Assembly (NCBI RefSeq): GCF_900107925.1
Contig: NZ_FNUJ01000003.1
Coordinates: 930,001-994,000, forward strand
From: Amycolatopsis pretoriensis
GTDB taxonomy: Bacteria; Actinomycetota; Actinomycetes; Mycobacteriales; Pseudonocardiaceae
Length of the DNA stretch: 64,000 nucleotides
Direction of reading: 5' to 3'
Part shown: piece by piece, positions 44,401 to 51,352 of the stretch
Position numbering within the stretch: position 1 is the stretch's first letter
Layout: each line of letters starts with the position of its first letter
Notes under the pieces: model-generated
What the model saw: the letters and a program-made list of their open reading frames with translations, nothing else
Database searches by the model: none
Told to the model about the DNA's origin: nothing
Program-made: the position numbers and the translations under genes

Positions 44401-44560
44401 CGCCGGCGTGCGCGGCCTGCCGGATCGCTCCCGGCCGGACCTGGCCCGCATCGAGCAGGCCGCGCGAAGCCGCCTCGGTGACGAGGGGTTCACCGAGGCG
44501 GCTGCGGAGGGAGCGCGGGCGGACTGGCGGGAGCTCGCCGAGGTCACGCTCGCTTCTTGA
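41459..44560 (+). CDS. SARP/AfsR-type transcriptional regulator with NB-ARC ATPase and TPR domains
   Basis: A 1033-residue large SARP. An OmpR-like winged helix is at about 1-90 (LLGSFEVRADDG, RLRGLLIALALEPGRVV, LVSRLRKVLPEG). The bacterial transcriptional activation domain is at about 95-245 (RFERLVAQAG to ELGVDPSPELAALH). An NB-ARC/STAND ATPase follows (about 250-520) with Walker A GPGGSGKTRL at about 281-290 and Walker B LVLVLDNCEH. Helical TPR-like repeats run to the end. Codon 9 is TTA (41483-41485), a rare codon in such genomes that typically places antibiotic regulators under bldA tRNA control. A GTG at codon 5 is an alternative start. It overlaps the convergent permease gene by 17 bases. 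Confidence 0.92.
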   Translation: MIGRVHIGLLGSFEVRADDGVVADVPGARLRGLLIALALEPGRVVPKATLVDWIWGEQPPADAANALQRLVSRLRKVLPEGAVEGRPAGYRLVVDPDAVDAVRFERLVAQAGDDVRQLREALALWRGAAMQDVGLTESAAFDAAVTRLEGLRLAALEDRFDAETEFGQGVVTELTDLVAAHPARERLVGALMRGLVATGRDTEALRVYERTRETLADELGVDPSPELAALHVALLRGELTRREEPRKTNLRAELTSYVGKDDDVVAVRGLVTGHRLTTLVGPGGSGKTRLATETARTLLGDVPDGVWLVELAPTEGDVAQATLAALKLRDALLGDAPEREPTDRVIAALQDRDLVLVLDNCEHVIESAAAFAHRVLGECRRLRILATSREPLGITGEALWPVAPLVLPAEDADPAKIEEAPAVQLLRDRAGAVRKDFVADAPTLARVCRALDGMPLAIELAAARLRTMSLEQLANRLDDRFRLLTGGSRTALPRHRTLRAVIDWSWELLSDSERAVLCRLSVFAGGASLEAAERVCGTDTAEEILTALAEKSLVVSEGDEAPRYRMLGTIKEYAEQRLAEAGDTDSARQAHLAHFTELAETAEPHLRRADQLKWLATLDAEHDNIAAAMRGALAAGDAPGAMRLAAGAGWYWWLAGHKFEGNELLMAATAVPGEVADETRATVYAFVTGFLTAGRESDQNQAAEWIHQVYEIAARLPHPHPAVSLVAALERMVQASEAFASAWEPLITDEDPWVRALARLQLGKMRIQLGRDGQDAETYIETALAEFRALGERWGTSFAQTELADLMAMRGDFAGASGHYEAAVAIVAEVGAVEDVVRMRARQAQLYWLAGDEEASATAIAEAQRYAERVAWPEALTELALSKAELARWSGDPAQARRQLDVATAMLGTAAERAQVRAVIHDLLGYLAEDPAEAREHRAEALAAAAEVGHPPLTAQVLVGIADLALRREEHEQAARLLAASAGVRGLPDRSRPDLARIEQAARSRLGDEGFTEAAAEGARADWRELAEVTLAS

Positions 44561-45284
44561 ACGTCGACCGCGCCCAGAAGTAGCCGGCGAGGGCGATGCC
44601 GAGGCACCAGGCGACGGCGGTGATCGCGTAACCGGTGGACGGGGTGCCGTTGAGCAGCCCGCGCACGGTTTCGATGATCGGCGTGAAGGGCTGGTACTCG
44701 GCGAACTGCCGCAGGCCCGGGCCCATCTTGTCCGCCGGGGCGATCGCGCTGCTGAAGAACGGCAGCATGACCAGCGGCACGGAGGCCAGCCCCGCCGTCT
44801 CCGGCGACTTGGCGAACAGTCCCAACGCGACGGTCAGCCAGCCGGCCGCGAAGGCCAGCAGCACGATCACGCCGAGCACGCCCAGCCAGTCGAGGAAGCT
44901 CGCGTTCGGCCGGAAGCCCAGCGCGAAGGCGACCCCGACGAGGGCGGCGATGGCGACCAGGTTCGTCAGGACGCTGGCGACGACGTGCCCGGTCAGCACC
45001 GCGCCGCGCGAGACGTCCATGACCTTGAAGCGGTTGATGATGCCCTTGGTCATGTCGGAGTTCACGGACGTGGCGGTCGCGCCGAGGCCGTAGCAGACGG
45101 CCAGCAGCATGAGGCCGGGCGTCGCGTAGTCGACGTAGTTCACGCCGACGTCGAACGCGTCCCCGAGCATGTAGACGAACATCAGCATGATCACGATCGG
45201 CATCAGGACCGCGTTGAACACCGAGGTCGGGTTCCGGGCGATGTGCTTGAAGTTGCGGCGCAGCATGACGGTCTGGGCGCTCAT
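44544..45284 (-). CDS. ABC-2-type export permease (DrrB-like)
   Basis: A 246-residue membrane protein with six predicted helices and the ABC-2 permease layout of DrrB, the daunorubicin-resistance exporter subunit. It has an N-terminal cytoplasmic RNFKHIARNPTSVFNAVLMP, a central NSDMTKGIINRFKVMDVSRGAVLTGHV loop, and ATPase-contact sequence PLVMLPFFSSAI. It pairs with the ATPase encoded upstream; the two overlap by 4 bases (ATGA). The export substrate is unknown, but control by the neighbouring SARP would fit a secondary metabolite or its resistance. Confidence 0.9.
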   Translation of the reverse strand: MSAQTVMLRRNFKHIARNPTSVFNAVLMPIVIMLMFVYMLGDAFDVGVNYVDYATPGLMLLAVCYGLGATATSVNSDMTKGIINRFKVMDVSRGAVLTGHVVASVLTNLVAIAALVGVAFALGFRPNASFLDWLGVLGVIVLLAFAAGWLTVALGLFAKSPETAGLASVPLVMLPFFSSAIAPADKMGPGLRQFAEYQPFTPIIETVRGLLNGTPSTGYAITAVAWCLGIALAGYFWARSTFKKRA

Positions 45285-46216
45285 TTCGCGGAAACCTCCG
45301 TGGTGTGGCCCGTCAGGGCGAGGAAGACGTCGTCGAGGTCGGGGGTGTGGACGGAGAACTCTTCGGCGCTGATGGCGTACTCGTCGAGCCGGTCGAGCAG
45401 GGTGCGCAGCGACTTCGTGCCGCCGTCGCCCGGAACCCGCAGGCTGAGCGACTCGTCGTCGCGGGTGGATTCGGCAATGACCCGCGCGGCGGCGTCGAGT
45501 TCGGCGGCGGAGCCGAACCGCAGGCGCACGTGCGTCCCGGGGATCTGCCGCTTGAGCTCATCGGGAGTGCCCTGGGCGACGAGCCGCCCCCGGTCGAGCA
45601 CGGCGATCTTGTCGGCGAGCTGGTCGGCTTCGTCGAGGTACTGGGTGGTGAGGAAGATGGTGACCCCGTCGGCGACGAGGTCCTTGACGATGGACCACAT
45701 GGTCCGCCGGCTGCGCGGGTCGAGGCCGGTGGTGGGCTCGTCGAGGAAGATGATCCGCGGATCCCCGACGAGGGTCATGGCGAGGTCGAGCTTCCGCCGC
45801 ATGCCCCCGGAGTAGGTGGAGGCGGGCTTCTGCGCGGACTCGGTGAGTTCGAACCGTTCGAGCAGATCCGCGACGACCCCCTTGCCGTTCTTGACGGGGC
45901 TGAGATCGACCATGAGCTGCAGGTTTTCCTGCCCGGTGAGCAGTTCGTCGACGGCGGCGAACTGCCCGGTGACCCCGATGGCCTTCCGGACGGCCTTGGC
46001 ATCGGAGTCGATGTCGTGCCCGGCGACGCGGACGGTCCCGCTGTCGGCTTGGGCGAGCGTGGTGAGGATGTTGACGGTGGTGGTCTTCCCGGCCCCGTTG
46101 GGCCCGAGGAGCGAGAAGACGCTGCCCGCGGGAACGTCGAGATCGATGCCGTCGAGGACGACTTTGTCTTGGTAGGCCTTCCGGAGGCCGGAGGCGGTGA
46201 TCGCCGAAGTGGTCAT
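45281..46216 (-). CDS. ABC exporter ATP-binding protein (DrrA-like)
   Basis: A 311-residue ATPase. Walker A is GPNGAGKTTTVN (about 39-50), the signature motif YSGGMRRKLDLA (about 137-148), Walker B IIFLDEPTTGLDP (about 158-170), and the switch histidine position is occupied by Gln in TTQYLDEADQLAD. It has the DrrA-type C-terminal regulatory tail ending in PDLDDVFLALTG. The ATG at 46216 is preferred. An upstream GTG at 46246 would put the start inside the SARP repeats. The gene overlaps the permease gene by 4 bases. Confidence 0.92.
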   Translation of the reverse strand: MTTSAITASGLRKAYQDKVVLDGIDLDVPAGSVFSLLGPNGAGKTTTVNILTTLAQADSGTVRVAGHDIDSDAKAVRKAIGVTGQFAAVDELLTGQENLQLMVDLSPVKNGKGVVADLLERFELTESAQKPASTYSGGMRRKLDLAMTLVGDPRIIFLDEPTTGLDPRSRRTMWSIVKDLVADGVTIFLTTQYLDEADQLADKIAVLDRGRLVAQGTPDELKRQIPGTHVRLRFGSAAELDAAARVIAESTRDDESLSLRVPGDGGTKSLRTLLDRLDEYAISAEEFSVHTPDLDDVFLALTGHTTEVSAK

Positions 46217-46240
46217 GGGAGGAACTTTGAGGGTCCGCCC

Positions 46241-46281
46241 TGACACGAACCTGACCCCGAACTGACACGGCTCCTGTCACG
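46241..46281 (-). promoter_or_regulatory. Four-copy SARP heptamer repeat upstream of the ABC exporter operon
   Basis: On the plus strand: TGACACG 46241, TGACCCC 46252, TGACACG 46263 and TGTCACG 46275 (first bases given), with periods of 11, 11 and 12 bp. The two exact copies are the same heptamer as in front of the SARP-divergent P450. Read toward the exporter they are CGTGTCA. The nearest repeat is 25 bases from the ATPase start. Confidence 0.65.
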
Positions 46282-46583
46282 GGCGACGCGGCTCGAAAAG
46301 TGACCTCGCGCCGGCAGGATTCCCGCGCATGCCGGGAGGTCGTCCAGCTGTTCCGGCCGGAGCCCGACCGAAAGGCGGTGGCACTGGCCCGCGCGGGTGG
46401 TTTGAGCACTCGACGCAGGTGGCTGGCAGCACGGCGAACTCGGCTGTCCAGAGACCAGGTCAGCGCCGCGGCGCCCCCTGCCGGACGGCCGGGTAGTCCT
46501 GGCGAGCAGCCGCGACCTCTGGATCCGGCCATGAACGAGTCCATTATGGACACGACCTACCCAAAGTGACCACGGACGGGGGT
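46282..46583. other. Intergenic region without a supported gene
   Basis: About 300 bases between the SARP repeats and the terminator-like hairpins. Short frames exist on both strands (for example plus strand 46300-46569), but their composition is arginine/proline-rich without a domain or ribosome-binding site, so I do not call a gene. Confidence 0.5.
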
Positions 46584-46629
46584 CCGGGGGCTCGCCCCCC
46601 GGCGGGGGTGTGGGGGCTCGGCCCCCACA
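46584..46629. terminator. Tandem G/C hairpins downstream of tRNA-Ala
   Basis: CCGGGGG/CCCCCGG (46584-46602) and the perfect 9-bp stem TGTGGGGGC-TCG-GCCCCCACA (46609-46629) lie about 60 bases behind the 3' end of the tRNA gene on the minus strand, consistent with termination. Confidence 0.55.
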
Positions 46630-46687
46630 AGACACCAGCTCCACGCAAAAGGCCCGCGCCCTCCGCGGGCACGGGCCACCTATGCTG

Positions 46688-46760
46688 TGGAGCTGAGGGG
46701 AATCGAACCCCTGACCTTCTCGATGCGAACGAGACGCGCTACCAACTGCGCTACAGCCCC
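46688..46760 (-). tRNA. tRNA-Ala (anticodon CGC)
   Basis: A 73-nt cloverleaf on the minus strand. The acceptor stem is GGGGCTG/CAGCTCC, the D-arm GCGC/GCGC with AGTTGGTA loop, the anticodon stem TCTCG/CGAGA with loop TTCGCAT (anticodon CGC), and the T-arm AGGGG-TTCGATT-CCCCT with discriminator A. The terminal CCA is not encoded. It reads GCG codons, which are abundant in this genome. Confidence 0.95.
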
Positions 46761-46813
46761 TTGGTTGTGCTCGTAGAGCGTATCAGTGCCCTACGAGCAC
46801 CCACCACGGGGGG

Positions 46814-47641
46814 TCACTCCCCGACGGCCCGTCGATAAGGCCCGGTCCCGGGCTCGTCGAGCTCTTCGAACGCCGGGTCCTCGTCGTCCAGATCGACGAC
46901 CACCGCGCTGCGCCGGACCCGCGAAGTCGGCGACGGACGCCGCTCGACCACCTCGCGCCGGACCGGCTCGACGACGTCCACGTCCTCGGCGTCCTCGACC
47001 GGCTCTTCGACCGCCGTGTACGAGTCCTCCGAAACAGCCGGACGCCGAGGTGCGCGCGTGCTGTTGAAGCGGGCCAGCCGGCGCTGCCGGATCTCCTCCT
47101 CGATCCGCACCTGGCGGCGCAGGTACACGAGGTACCCGACCAGCACGATGTCGGCGAGCGCGTGGCCCCACCAGACCAGCGGCACGAGGAAGCCCGCGAT
47201 GCCCGCCGTGGCCACCGCGATCACCAGCAGGATGACGACGACGCGCTGCCGGAAGCTGTACTTCGCCCGCGCCGCGATCTCGGCCGCTTCGGGGTCGAAG
47301 CCGCCGCGACCGGGGCGGTAGCCGGCTCGCTCGGCGCGTTCGGCCCGCTCGGCGCGGGACGGCTGCGGCAGCGGCTCGGGGTCGGGCTCCGGTTCGTCGA
47401 GGTCGTCTTCGAGTTCGGCCTCGAGCTCCGCGAGGTCGTCCTCGACCGACGGCCGGGACTTCACGGTCTCCTCGGACATGGCGAATTCCTCCCGGTCTTC
47501 GTTGCGTCCACTTCGCACGACCCTGGCCGCGAGCGCGGAGTCGGCCGTGCGGGCCACCTGCTGCCGCTTTCGCGCGACCATGGGCACGAGAACGACGAGC
47601 CATGCCGCGGCGAGCGCGACGATGATCACCGAGCTGGGCAT
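46814..47641 (-). CDS. sepX: Divisome-associated membrane protein SepX/GlpR (gephyrin-like protein receptor)
   Basis: A 275-residue membrane protein. It has an N-terminal membrane helix (VIIVALAAAWLVVLVPMVA), a charged acidic linker (about 60-110), two further membrane helices (about 133-175: VVVILLVIAVATAGIAGFLV, WWGHALADIVLVGYLVYL) and a disordered acidic tail. This layout, and the position two genes from a MoeA-like gene, match actinobacterial SepX, also named GlpR. That protein anchors the MoeA-like Glp at the septum and links it to FtsZ in Streptomyces and Corynebacterium. The ATG at 47641 has a GGAGG ribosome-binding site. Confidence 0.82.
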   Translation of the reverse strand: MPSSVIIVALAAAWLVVLVPMVARKRQQVARTADSALAARVVRSGRNEDREEFAMSEETVKSRPSVEDDLAELEAELEDDLDEPEPDPEPLPQPSRAERAERAERAGYRPGRGGFDPEAAEIAARAKYSFRQRVVVILLVIAVATAGIAGFLVPLVWWGHALADIVLVGYLVYLRRQVRIEEEIRQRRLARFNSTRAPRRPAVSEDSYTAVEEPVEDAEDVDVVEPVRREVVERRPSPTSRVRRSAVVVDLDDEDPAFEELDEPGTGPYRRAVGE

Positions 47642-47803
47642 CTCCCGTCACCTCCCCCGATCCTTCACCTGAAATCACGCTAGTCACAGGAGTAACAGAT
47701 CGGGCGGAGGCTCGCCGGTTTCGATCACGGAAATGCCTCACCGGATTAGGTGAAACTCACAGCATGTGGTAACGCGCTCACTGCCCCGGGTGGGTAATCA
47801 CCG

Positions 47804-48472
47804 TCAGGCGTGGTCGGCGCGCCCCGACGCGACCAGCCGCGACACCAGGCCGCTCCCGGTCTCCTCGCGCGTGATGGCGAAGCAGTAGTGGTCCCGCCAG
47901 CCGCCCGCGACGTCGAGGTACCGCTCGAACAGGCCCTCTTGCCGGTACCCCGCCTTGGTGAGAACCCGCAGGCTGGCGACGTTTTCCGGCCGCACGGTGG
48001 CCTCCAGCCGGTGCAGCCCGCCGAGCCCGAAGGCATGGTCGGTGACCAGCGCGACGGCGGCCGTCGCGACCCCGCCGCGGACCACCTCCGAAGACACCCA
48101 GTAGCCGATCCACGCCGACCTCAGCGACGCCCGGATGACGTTACCCACAGTGATCTGGCCCGCAAGCCGCCCGTCGAGGGTGATCGTGAACGGCAGGCAC
48201 TGACCACGCCGAGCGAGCGAACGCAACGCGGCCCACTGCGACGGCCACGACCAGAAGGCGTTGCGTTCCGGCCACGGGCCGACGCCGGTCGGCTCCCACA
48301 TCTCGAGGTGCGCCCGGTCCCGGAGCCGGATCCGGCTCCACTCGCCCGCGTCGCGCAGCCGCACCGGCCGGATCGCGACCACGCCGGCGGGCACCCGCAG
48401 CGGCCCGAGCCGGGCCGGCCAGCCCGGGTGCCGGCTCTCGACCGGGTAGGACACGCCCGACACGGAGTTCAT
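47804..48472 (-). CDS. rimJ: GNAT-family N-acetyltransferase, RimJ/RimL-type
   Basis: A 222-residue GNAT acetyltransferase. The acetyl-CoA site is visible in SSEVVRGGVATAAVALVTDHAF (about 129-150), followed by GLHRLEATVRPENVASLRVLTKAGYRQEGLFERYLDVAGGWRDHYCFAI. The protein is predicted to acetylate an alpha-amino group, as RimJ does to ribosomal protein S5; the actual target here is unknown. Its ATG overlaps the stop codon of the glp gene by one base (TGATG), so the two are coupled. Confidence 0.87.
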   Translation of the reverse strand: MNSVSGVSYPVESRHPGWPARLGPLRVPAGVVAIRPVRLRDAGEWSRIRLRDRAHLEMWEPTGVGPWPERNAFWSWPSQWAALRSLARRGQCLPFTITLDGRLAGQITVGNVIRASLRSAWIGYWVSSEVVRGGVATAAVALVTDHAFGLGGLHRLEATVRPENVASLRVLTKAGYRQEGLFERYLDVAGGWRDHYCFAITREETGSGLVSRLVASGRADHA

Positions 48473-49749
48473 CAGGCCCGTTGCGCCAGGAAGGTGACCT
48501 GGACCTGCTCGCCCGCGGGGACGTCGGTCAGCTCTTCGGGCACGTTGATCAGGCAGTTCGCCTCGGCCAGCGACGCCAGCAGGTGCGCCCCGGACTGACC
48601 GAGCGGCTGGACGAGGTACTCGCCGTTGGCCTCGTCGCGCAGGAGCTGGCCGCGGAGGAACCCGCGCCGCCCCTCGGTCGAGGTGATCGGCGACAGCAGC
48701 CGCGCCCCGACGATCCGCCGGTGCGGGTTGCGCGTCCCGCGCGCCGCCCGGATCAGCGGCCGGACCAGCACCTCGAACACGACCAGCGCGCTCATCGGGT
48801 TGCCGGGGATCAGGAACGTCGGCACCGAGTCGGGGCCGAGCCTGCCGAACCCCTGCACCGAGCCGGGGTGCATCGCGACGCGCGTCATGTCGATCCGGCC
48901 GAGGTCGGACAGCGCGGCGTGGACCTCGTCGCCGGTGGCGCCCCCGGCGCCGCCCGCGACCACGACGATCTCCGACATCAGCAGCCGGCCCTCGACGATC
49001 TCCCGCAGCCGCTTCGGGTCGCTCGGCACGATTCCGACCCGGCTGACCTCGGCACCCGCGTCCCGCGCGGCCGCGGCGAGCGCGTAGGAGTTGACGTCGT
49101 AGACCTGCCCTACCGACGGCGTCCGGTCGATGTCGACCAGCTCGTCGCCGACCGACACGATCGAGACGCGCGGCCGCGGGTAGACCAGCACCTTCGCCCG
49201 GCCGACCGCCGCCAGCAGGCCGACCTGCGCGGAGCCGATCGTGTCGCCGCGGCGCACCGCGACGTCGCCGATCTGGACGTCCTCGCCGGCGCGGCGCACG
49301 TACCCCGCCGAGGGCACCGAGCGGTGCACGGTGACCCGGGCCTGGTGCCCGTCGGTGTAGGCGAGCGGCACCACGGCGTCGGCGAGCGTCGGCAGCGGCG
49401 CACCGGTGTCGACGCGCACGGCCTGGCCGGGCTGCAGGCGCCGCGGCTGACGCGAACCCGCCGCGATCTCGCCGACGACCGGCAGCTGCACCGGCTCCTC
49501 ACCCGCGGCGCGAACGTCCACGCTGCGCACCGCGTAACCGTCGACCGCGGCCTGGTCGAAGCCGGGCAGCGCGTGCTCGGCGACGACCTCCTCGGCGCAG
49601 AGCAGCCCCTGTGCCTCGGAGATCGCCACGCGCACCGGCTGGGGCCGGACGGCGGCTTCCAAGGTCATCGAGATCTGCGCGTCGACCGAGCGCAGCTCGG
49701 CTTCGTCCCCGGCCACTTCCGGCCGCGCCGCGTCGAGGGATTCCGTCAT
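48472..49749 (-). CDS. glp: Molybdotransferase-like divisome protein Glp (MoeA paralog)
   Basis: A 425-residue MoeA/gephyrin-fold protein. Features: LPGFDQAAVDGYAVR (about residues 61-75), GEIAAGSRQPRRL and VRVDTGAPLPTLADAVVPL of the N-terminal domains, then the MPT-binding domain with VSIVSVGDELVD, VYDVNSYALAAAARDAGAEV and VVAGGAGGATGDEVH, where canonical MoeA has GGxSxGDxD. The C-terminal beta domain ends in LTDVPAGEQVQVTFL. The altered serine/aspartate loop (GGAGGATGDEV) fits the divergent, non-catalytic Glp that joins the actinobacterial divisome. A residual role in molybdenum insertion cannot be excluded. It overlaps galU (4 bases) and rimJ (1 base). Confidence 0.85.
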   Translation of the reverse strand: MTESLDAARPEVAGDEAELRSVDAQISMTLEAAVRPQPVRVAISEAQGLLCAEEVVAEHALPGFDQAAVDGYAVRSVDVRAAGEEPVQLPVVGEIAAGSRQPRRLQPGQAVRVDTGAPLPTLADAVVPLAYTDGHQARVTVHRSVPSAGYVRRAGEDVQIGDVAVRRGDTIGSAQVGLLAAVGRAKVLVYPRPRVSIVSVGDELVDIDRTPSVGQVYDVNSYALAAAARDAGAEVSRVGIVPSDPKRLREIVEGRLLMSEIVVVAGGAGGATGDEVHAALSDLGRIDMTRVAMHPGSVQGFGRLGPDSVPTFLIPGNPMSALVVFEVLVRPLIRAARGTRNPHRRIVGARLLSPITSTEGRRGFLRGQLLRDEANGEYLVQPLGQSGAHLLASLAEANCLINVPEELTDVPAGEQVQVTFLAQRA

Positions 49750-50651
49750 GGGCGATCTGTCCCGATCCGTTCCGTGAGCCACGCCCGTAAAGATGGACCG
49801 TACTCGGGCGTTTCAAGCGCGAAATCGACCGCGGCGCGCAGGAAACCACCCGGATTCCCCAGGTCGTGGCGTCCACCGCGGTGGACGACGACGTGCACGG
49901 GGTGTCCTTCGGTGATCAGCAGCGCGACCGCGTCGGTCAGCTGCAGCTCGCCGCCGCTGCCCGGCGTGATCCGCTTCAGCGCGTCGAAGATCGCCCGATC
50001 GAGCAGGTAGCGCCCGGCCGCGGCGTAGGTCGAGGGCGCGTCCTCCGGCTTCGGCTTCTCGACCATCCCGTGCACGCGCTTGACGTCTTCGTCGTCGGTG
50101 TCGCTGACGTCGAAGACGCCGTACGGCGAGATCTCGGCCTTCGGGATGTCGAACGCGCAGAGCACGCTGCCGCCGAACTGCGCCCGGACCGCGCTCATCT
50201 TCTCGAGGACGCCGGTGGGCAGCACCAGGTCGTCCGGGAGCAGCACGGCGACGGCCTCGTCGTCCGGGCGCAGGTTCGGCTCGGCCTGCGCGACGGCGTG
50301 GCCGAGGCCGAGGGCCTGCTCCTGGATGGCGGTCTCGACGGCGAGGAGGTCGGAGCCGCGGCGGACCTTCTCCAGCAGCGCGTCCTTGCCCTTGGCCTCG
50401 AGGTTCTTCTCCAGCTCGGGCTGCTTCTCGAAGTACCGGACGACGGCGTCCTTGCCCGGTGAGGTCACGATGACCAGGCGTTCCGCGCCCGCGGCGGCGG
50501 CTTCGGCCGCGACCAGCTCGATCCCCGGCGTGTCCACCACCGGCAGCAGTTCCTTGGGCACGGCCTTCGTCGCCGGGAGGAAGCGTGTCCCCAGGCCGGC
50601 GGCCGGCACGATGGCGGTTCTGAACGTCTGGGAGGTTGCGGCGCCCGTCAT
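49746..50651 (-). CDS. galU: UTP--glucose-1-phosphate uridylyltransferase
   Basis: A 301-residue nucleotidyltransferase that makes UDP-glucose for envelope polysaccharides. Signature TAIVPAAGLGTRFLPATKAVPKELLPVVDTP (about residues 11-41). The lysine region is ISPYGVFDVSDTDDEDVKRVHGMVEKPKPEDAPS, and the C-terminal site includes GGRHDLGNPGGFLRA. ATG at 50651; a TAGGCT -10 (minus strand, 50660-50665) stands 8 nt upstream. Its stop overlaps the glp start by 4 bases, placing UDP-glucose synthesis and the divisome genes in one transcription unit. Confidence 0.95.
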   Translation of the reverse strand: MTGAATSQTFRTAIVPAAGLGTRFLPATKAVPKELLPVVDTPGIELVAAEAAAAGAERLVIVTSPGKDAVVRYFEKQPELEKNLEAKGKDALLEKVRRGSDLLAVETAIQEQALGLGHAVAQAEPNLRPDDEAVAVLLPDDLVLPTGVLEKMSAVRAQFGGSVLCAFDIPKAEISPYGVFDVSDTDDEDVKRVHGMVEKPKPEDAPSTYAAAGRYLLDRAIFDALKRITPGSGGELQLTDAVALLITEGHPVHVVVHRGGRHDLGNPGGFLRAAVDFALETPEYGPSLRAWLTERIGTDRP

Positions 50652-50659
50652 GGGCGCAA

Positions 50660-50669
50660 AGCCTAACGT
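50660..50669. promoter_or_regulatory. Overlapping divergent -10 elements of galU and the cyclo-ligase gene
   Basis: AGCCTAACGT contains TAGGCT (minus strand, 50660-50665) for galU and TAACGT (plus strand, 50664-50669) for the cyclo-ligase. They share the central TA, and each stands 6-8 nt from its start codon within a 24-bp gap. Confidence 0.6.
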
Positions 50670-50675
50670 GAGGTC

Positions 50676-51266
50676 ATGCACGCGCTGGGCAATGAGCACC
50701 TGAGCAAGGCGGAGTGGCGGGACCGGCTGACGCGCGCGCGGGCGGACCAGACCCCCGAATCGCACGCCCAGGAGGCGTCGGCGCTGGTCAGTGCGGTGTC
50801 GAAGGTCACATCCGGCACGGTGTGCGCGTACCTGCCGTTCGGCACCGAACCGGGCACGACGGCGCTCGTCGACGCGCTCGCGGGCGGCGGCGCGCGCGTG
50901 CTGCTGCCCGTCATCCTGTCGCGGACCGACCCGCTCGACTGGGCCGAGTACACGGGCGAGGCCGATCTGGTGCCCAGCCGGTTCCGCGGGATCCGCGAGC
51001 CGGGCGGGAAACGCCTGGGTAGCGAGGCCGTGGGGGCCGCGGAGATGATCTTGGTACCGGCGCTGGCCGTCGACCGCCGGGGCGTCCGGCTGGGCCGGGG
51101 CGCCGGCCACTACGATCGCTCGCTGGTGTTTGCGGCGCCCGGTGCGGCGCTGCTGGCCGTCGTCCGGGACGAGGAGCTGGTCGGACGGCTGCCGGGGGAA
51201 CCTCACGACGTCCGCATGAGCGCGGCCTTGACGCCCGGTCGAGGCGTGCTCGAGCTGCCGATGTGA
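50676..51266 (+). CDS. fthC: 5-formyltetrahydrofolate cyclo-ligase
   Basis: A 196-residue enzyme that converts 5-formyl-THF with ATP to 5,10-methenyl-THF. Landmarks: KAEWRDRLTRAR (about 10-21), VCAYLPFGTEPGTTALVDAL, VLLPVILSRTDPLDWAEY, and the ATP/metal motif VPALAVDRRGVRLGRGAGHYDRSL (about 128-151). It is divergent from galU with only 24 bases between starts, and probably leaderless. It corresponds to Rv0992c in the mycobacterial order. Confidence 0.93.
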   Translation: MHALGNEHLSKAEWRDRLTRARADQTPESHAQEASALVSAVSKVTSGTVCAYLPFGTEPGTTALVDALAGGGARVLLPVILSRTDPLDWAEYTGEADLVPSRFRGIREPGGKRLGSEAVGAAEMILVPALAVDRRGVRLGRGAGHYDRSLVFAAPGAALLAVVRDEELVGRLPGEPHDVRMSAALTPGRGVLELPM

Positions 51267-51277
51267 GCAACGAGGAA

Positions 51278-51338
51278 TTGCTTTCGGGGAATGCTTTCAA
51301 GCACAATTGGGTTGGCACTCTGGTCGGATGAGTGCCAG
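51278..51338 (+). promoter_or_regulatory. Heat-shock-type promoter with CIRCE element (HrcA operator) upstream of the FmdB/Ruc gene
   Basis: TTGGCACTC (51312-51320), a 9-nt spacer, and GAGTGCCAG (51330-51338) match the CIRCE consensus TTAGCACTC-N9-GAGTGCTAA with three substitutions, two of them compensatory. A possible -35 TTGCTT (51278-51283) and -10 CACAAT (51302-51307) with 18-bp spacing put the transcription start inside the element. HrcA repression is expected. Confidence 0.75.
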
Positions 51339-51352
51339 CAAAGGAGCCGTCA

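Noticed and set aside
46300-46569. Possible 89-residue gene in the gap before tRNA-Ala
   Set aside because: No ribosome-binding site, no recognisable domain, and arginine/proline-rich content typical of random GC-rich frames.
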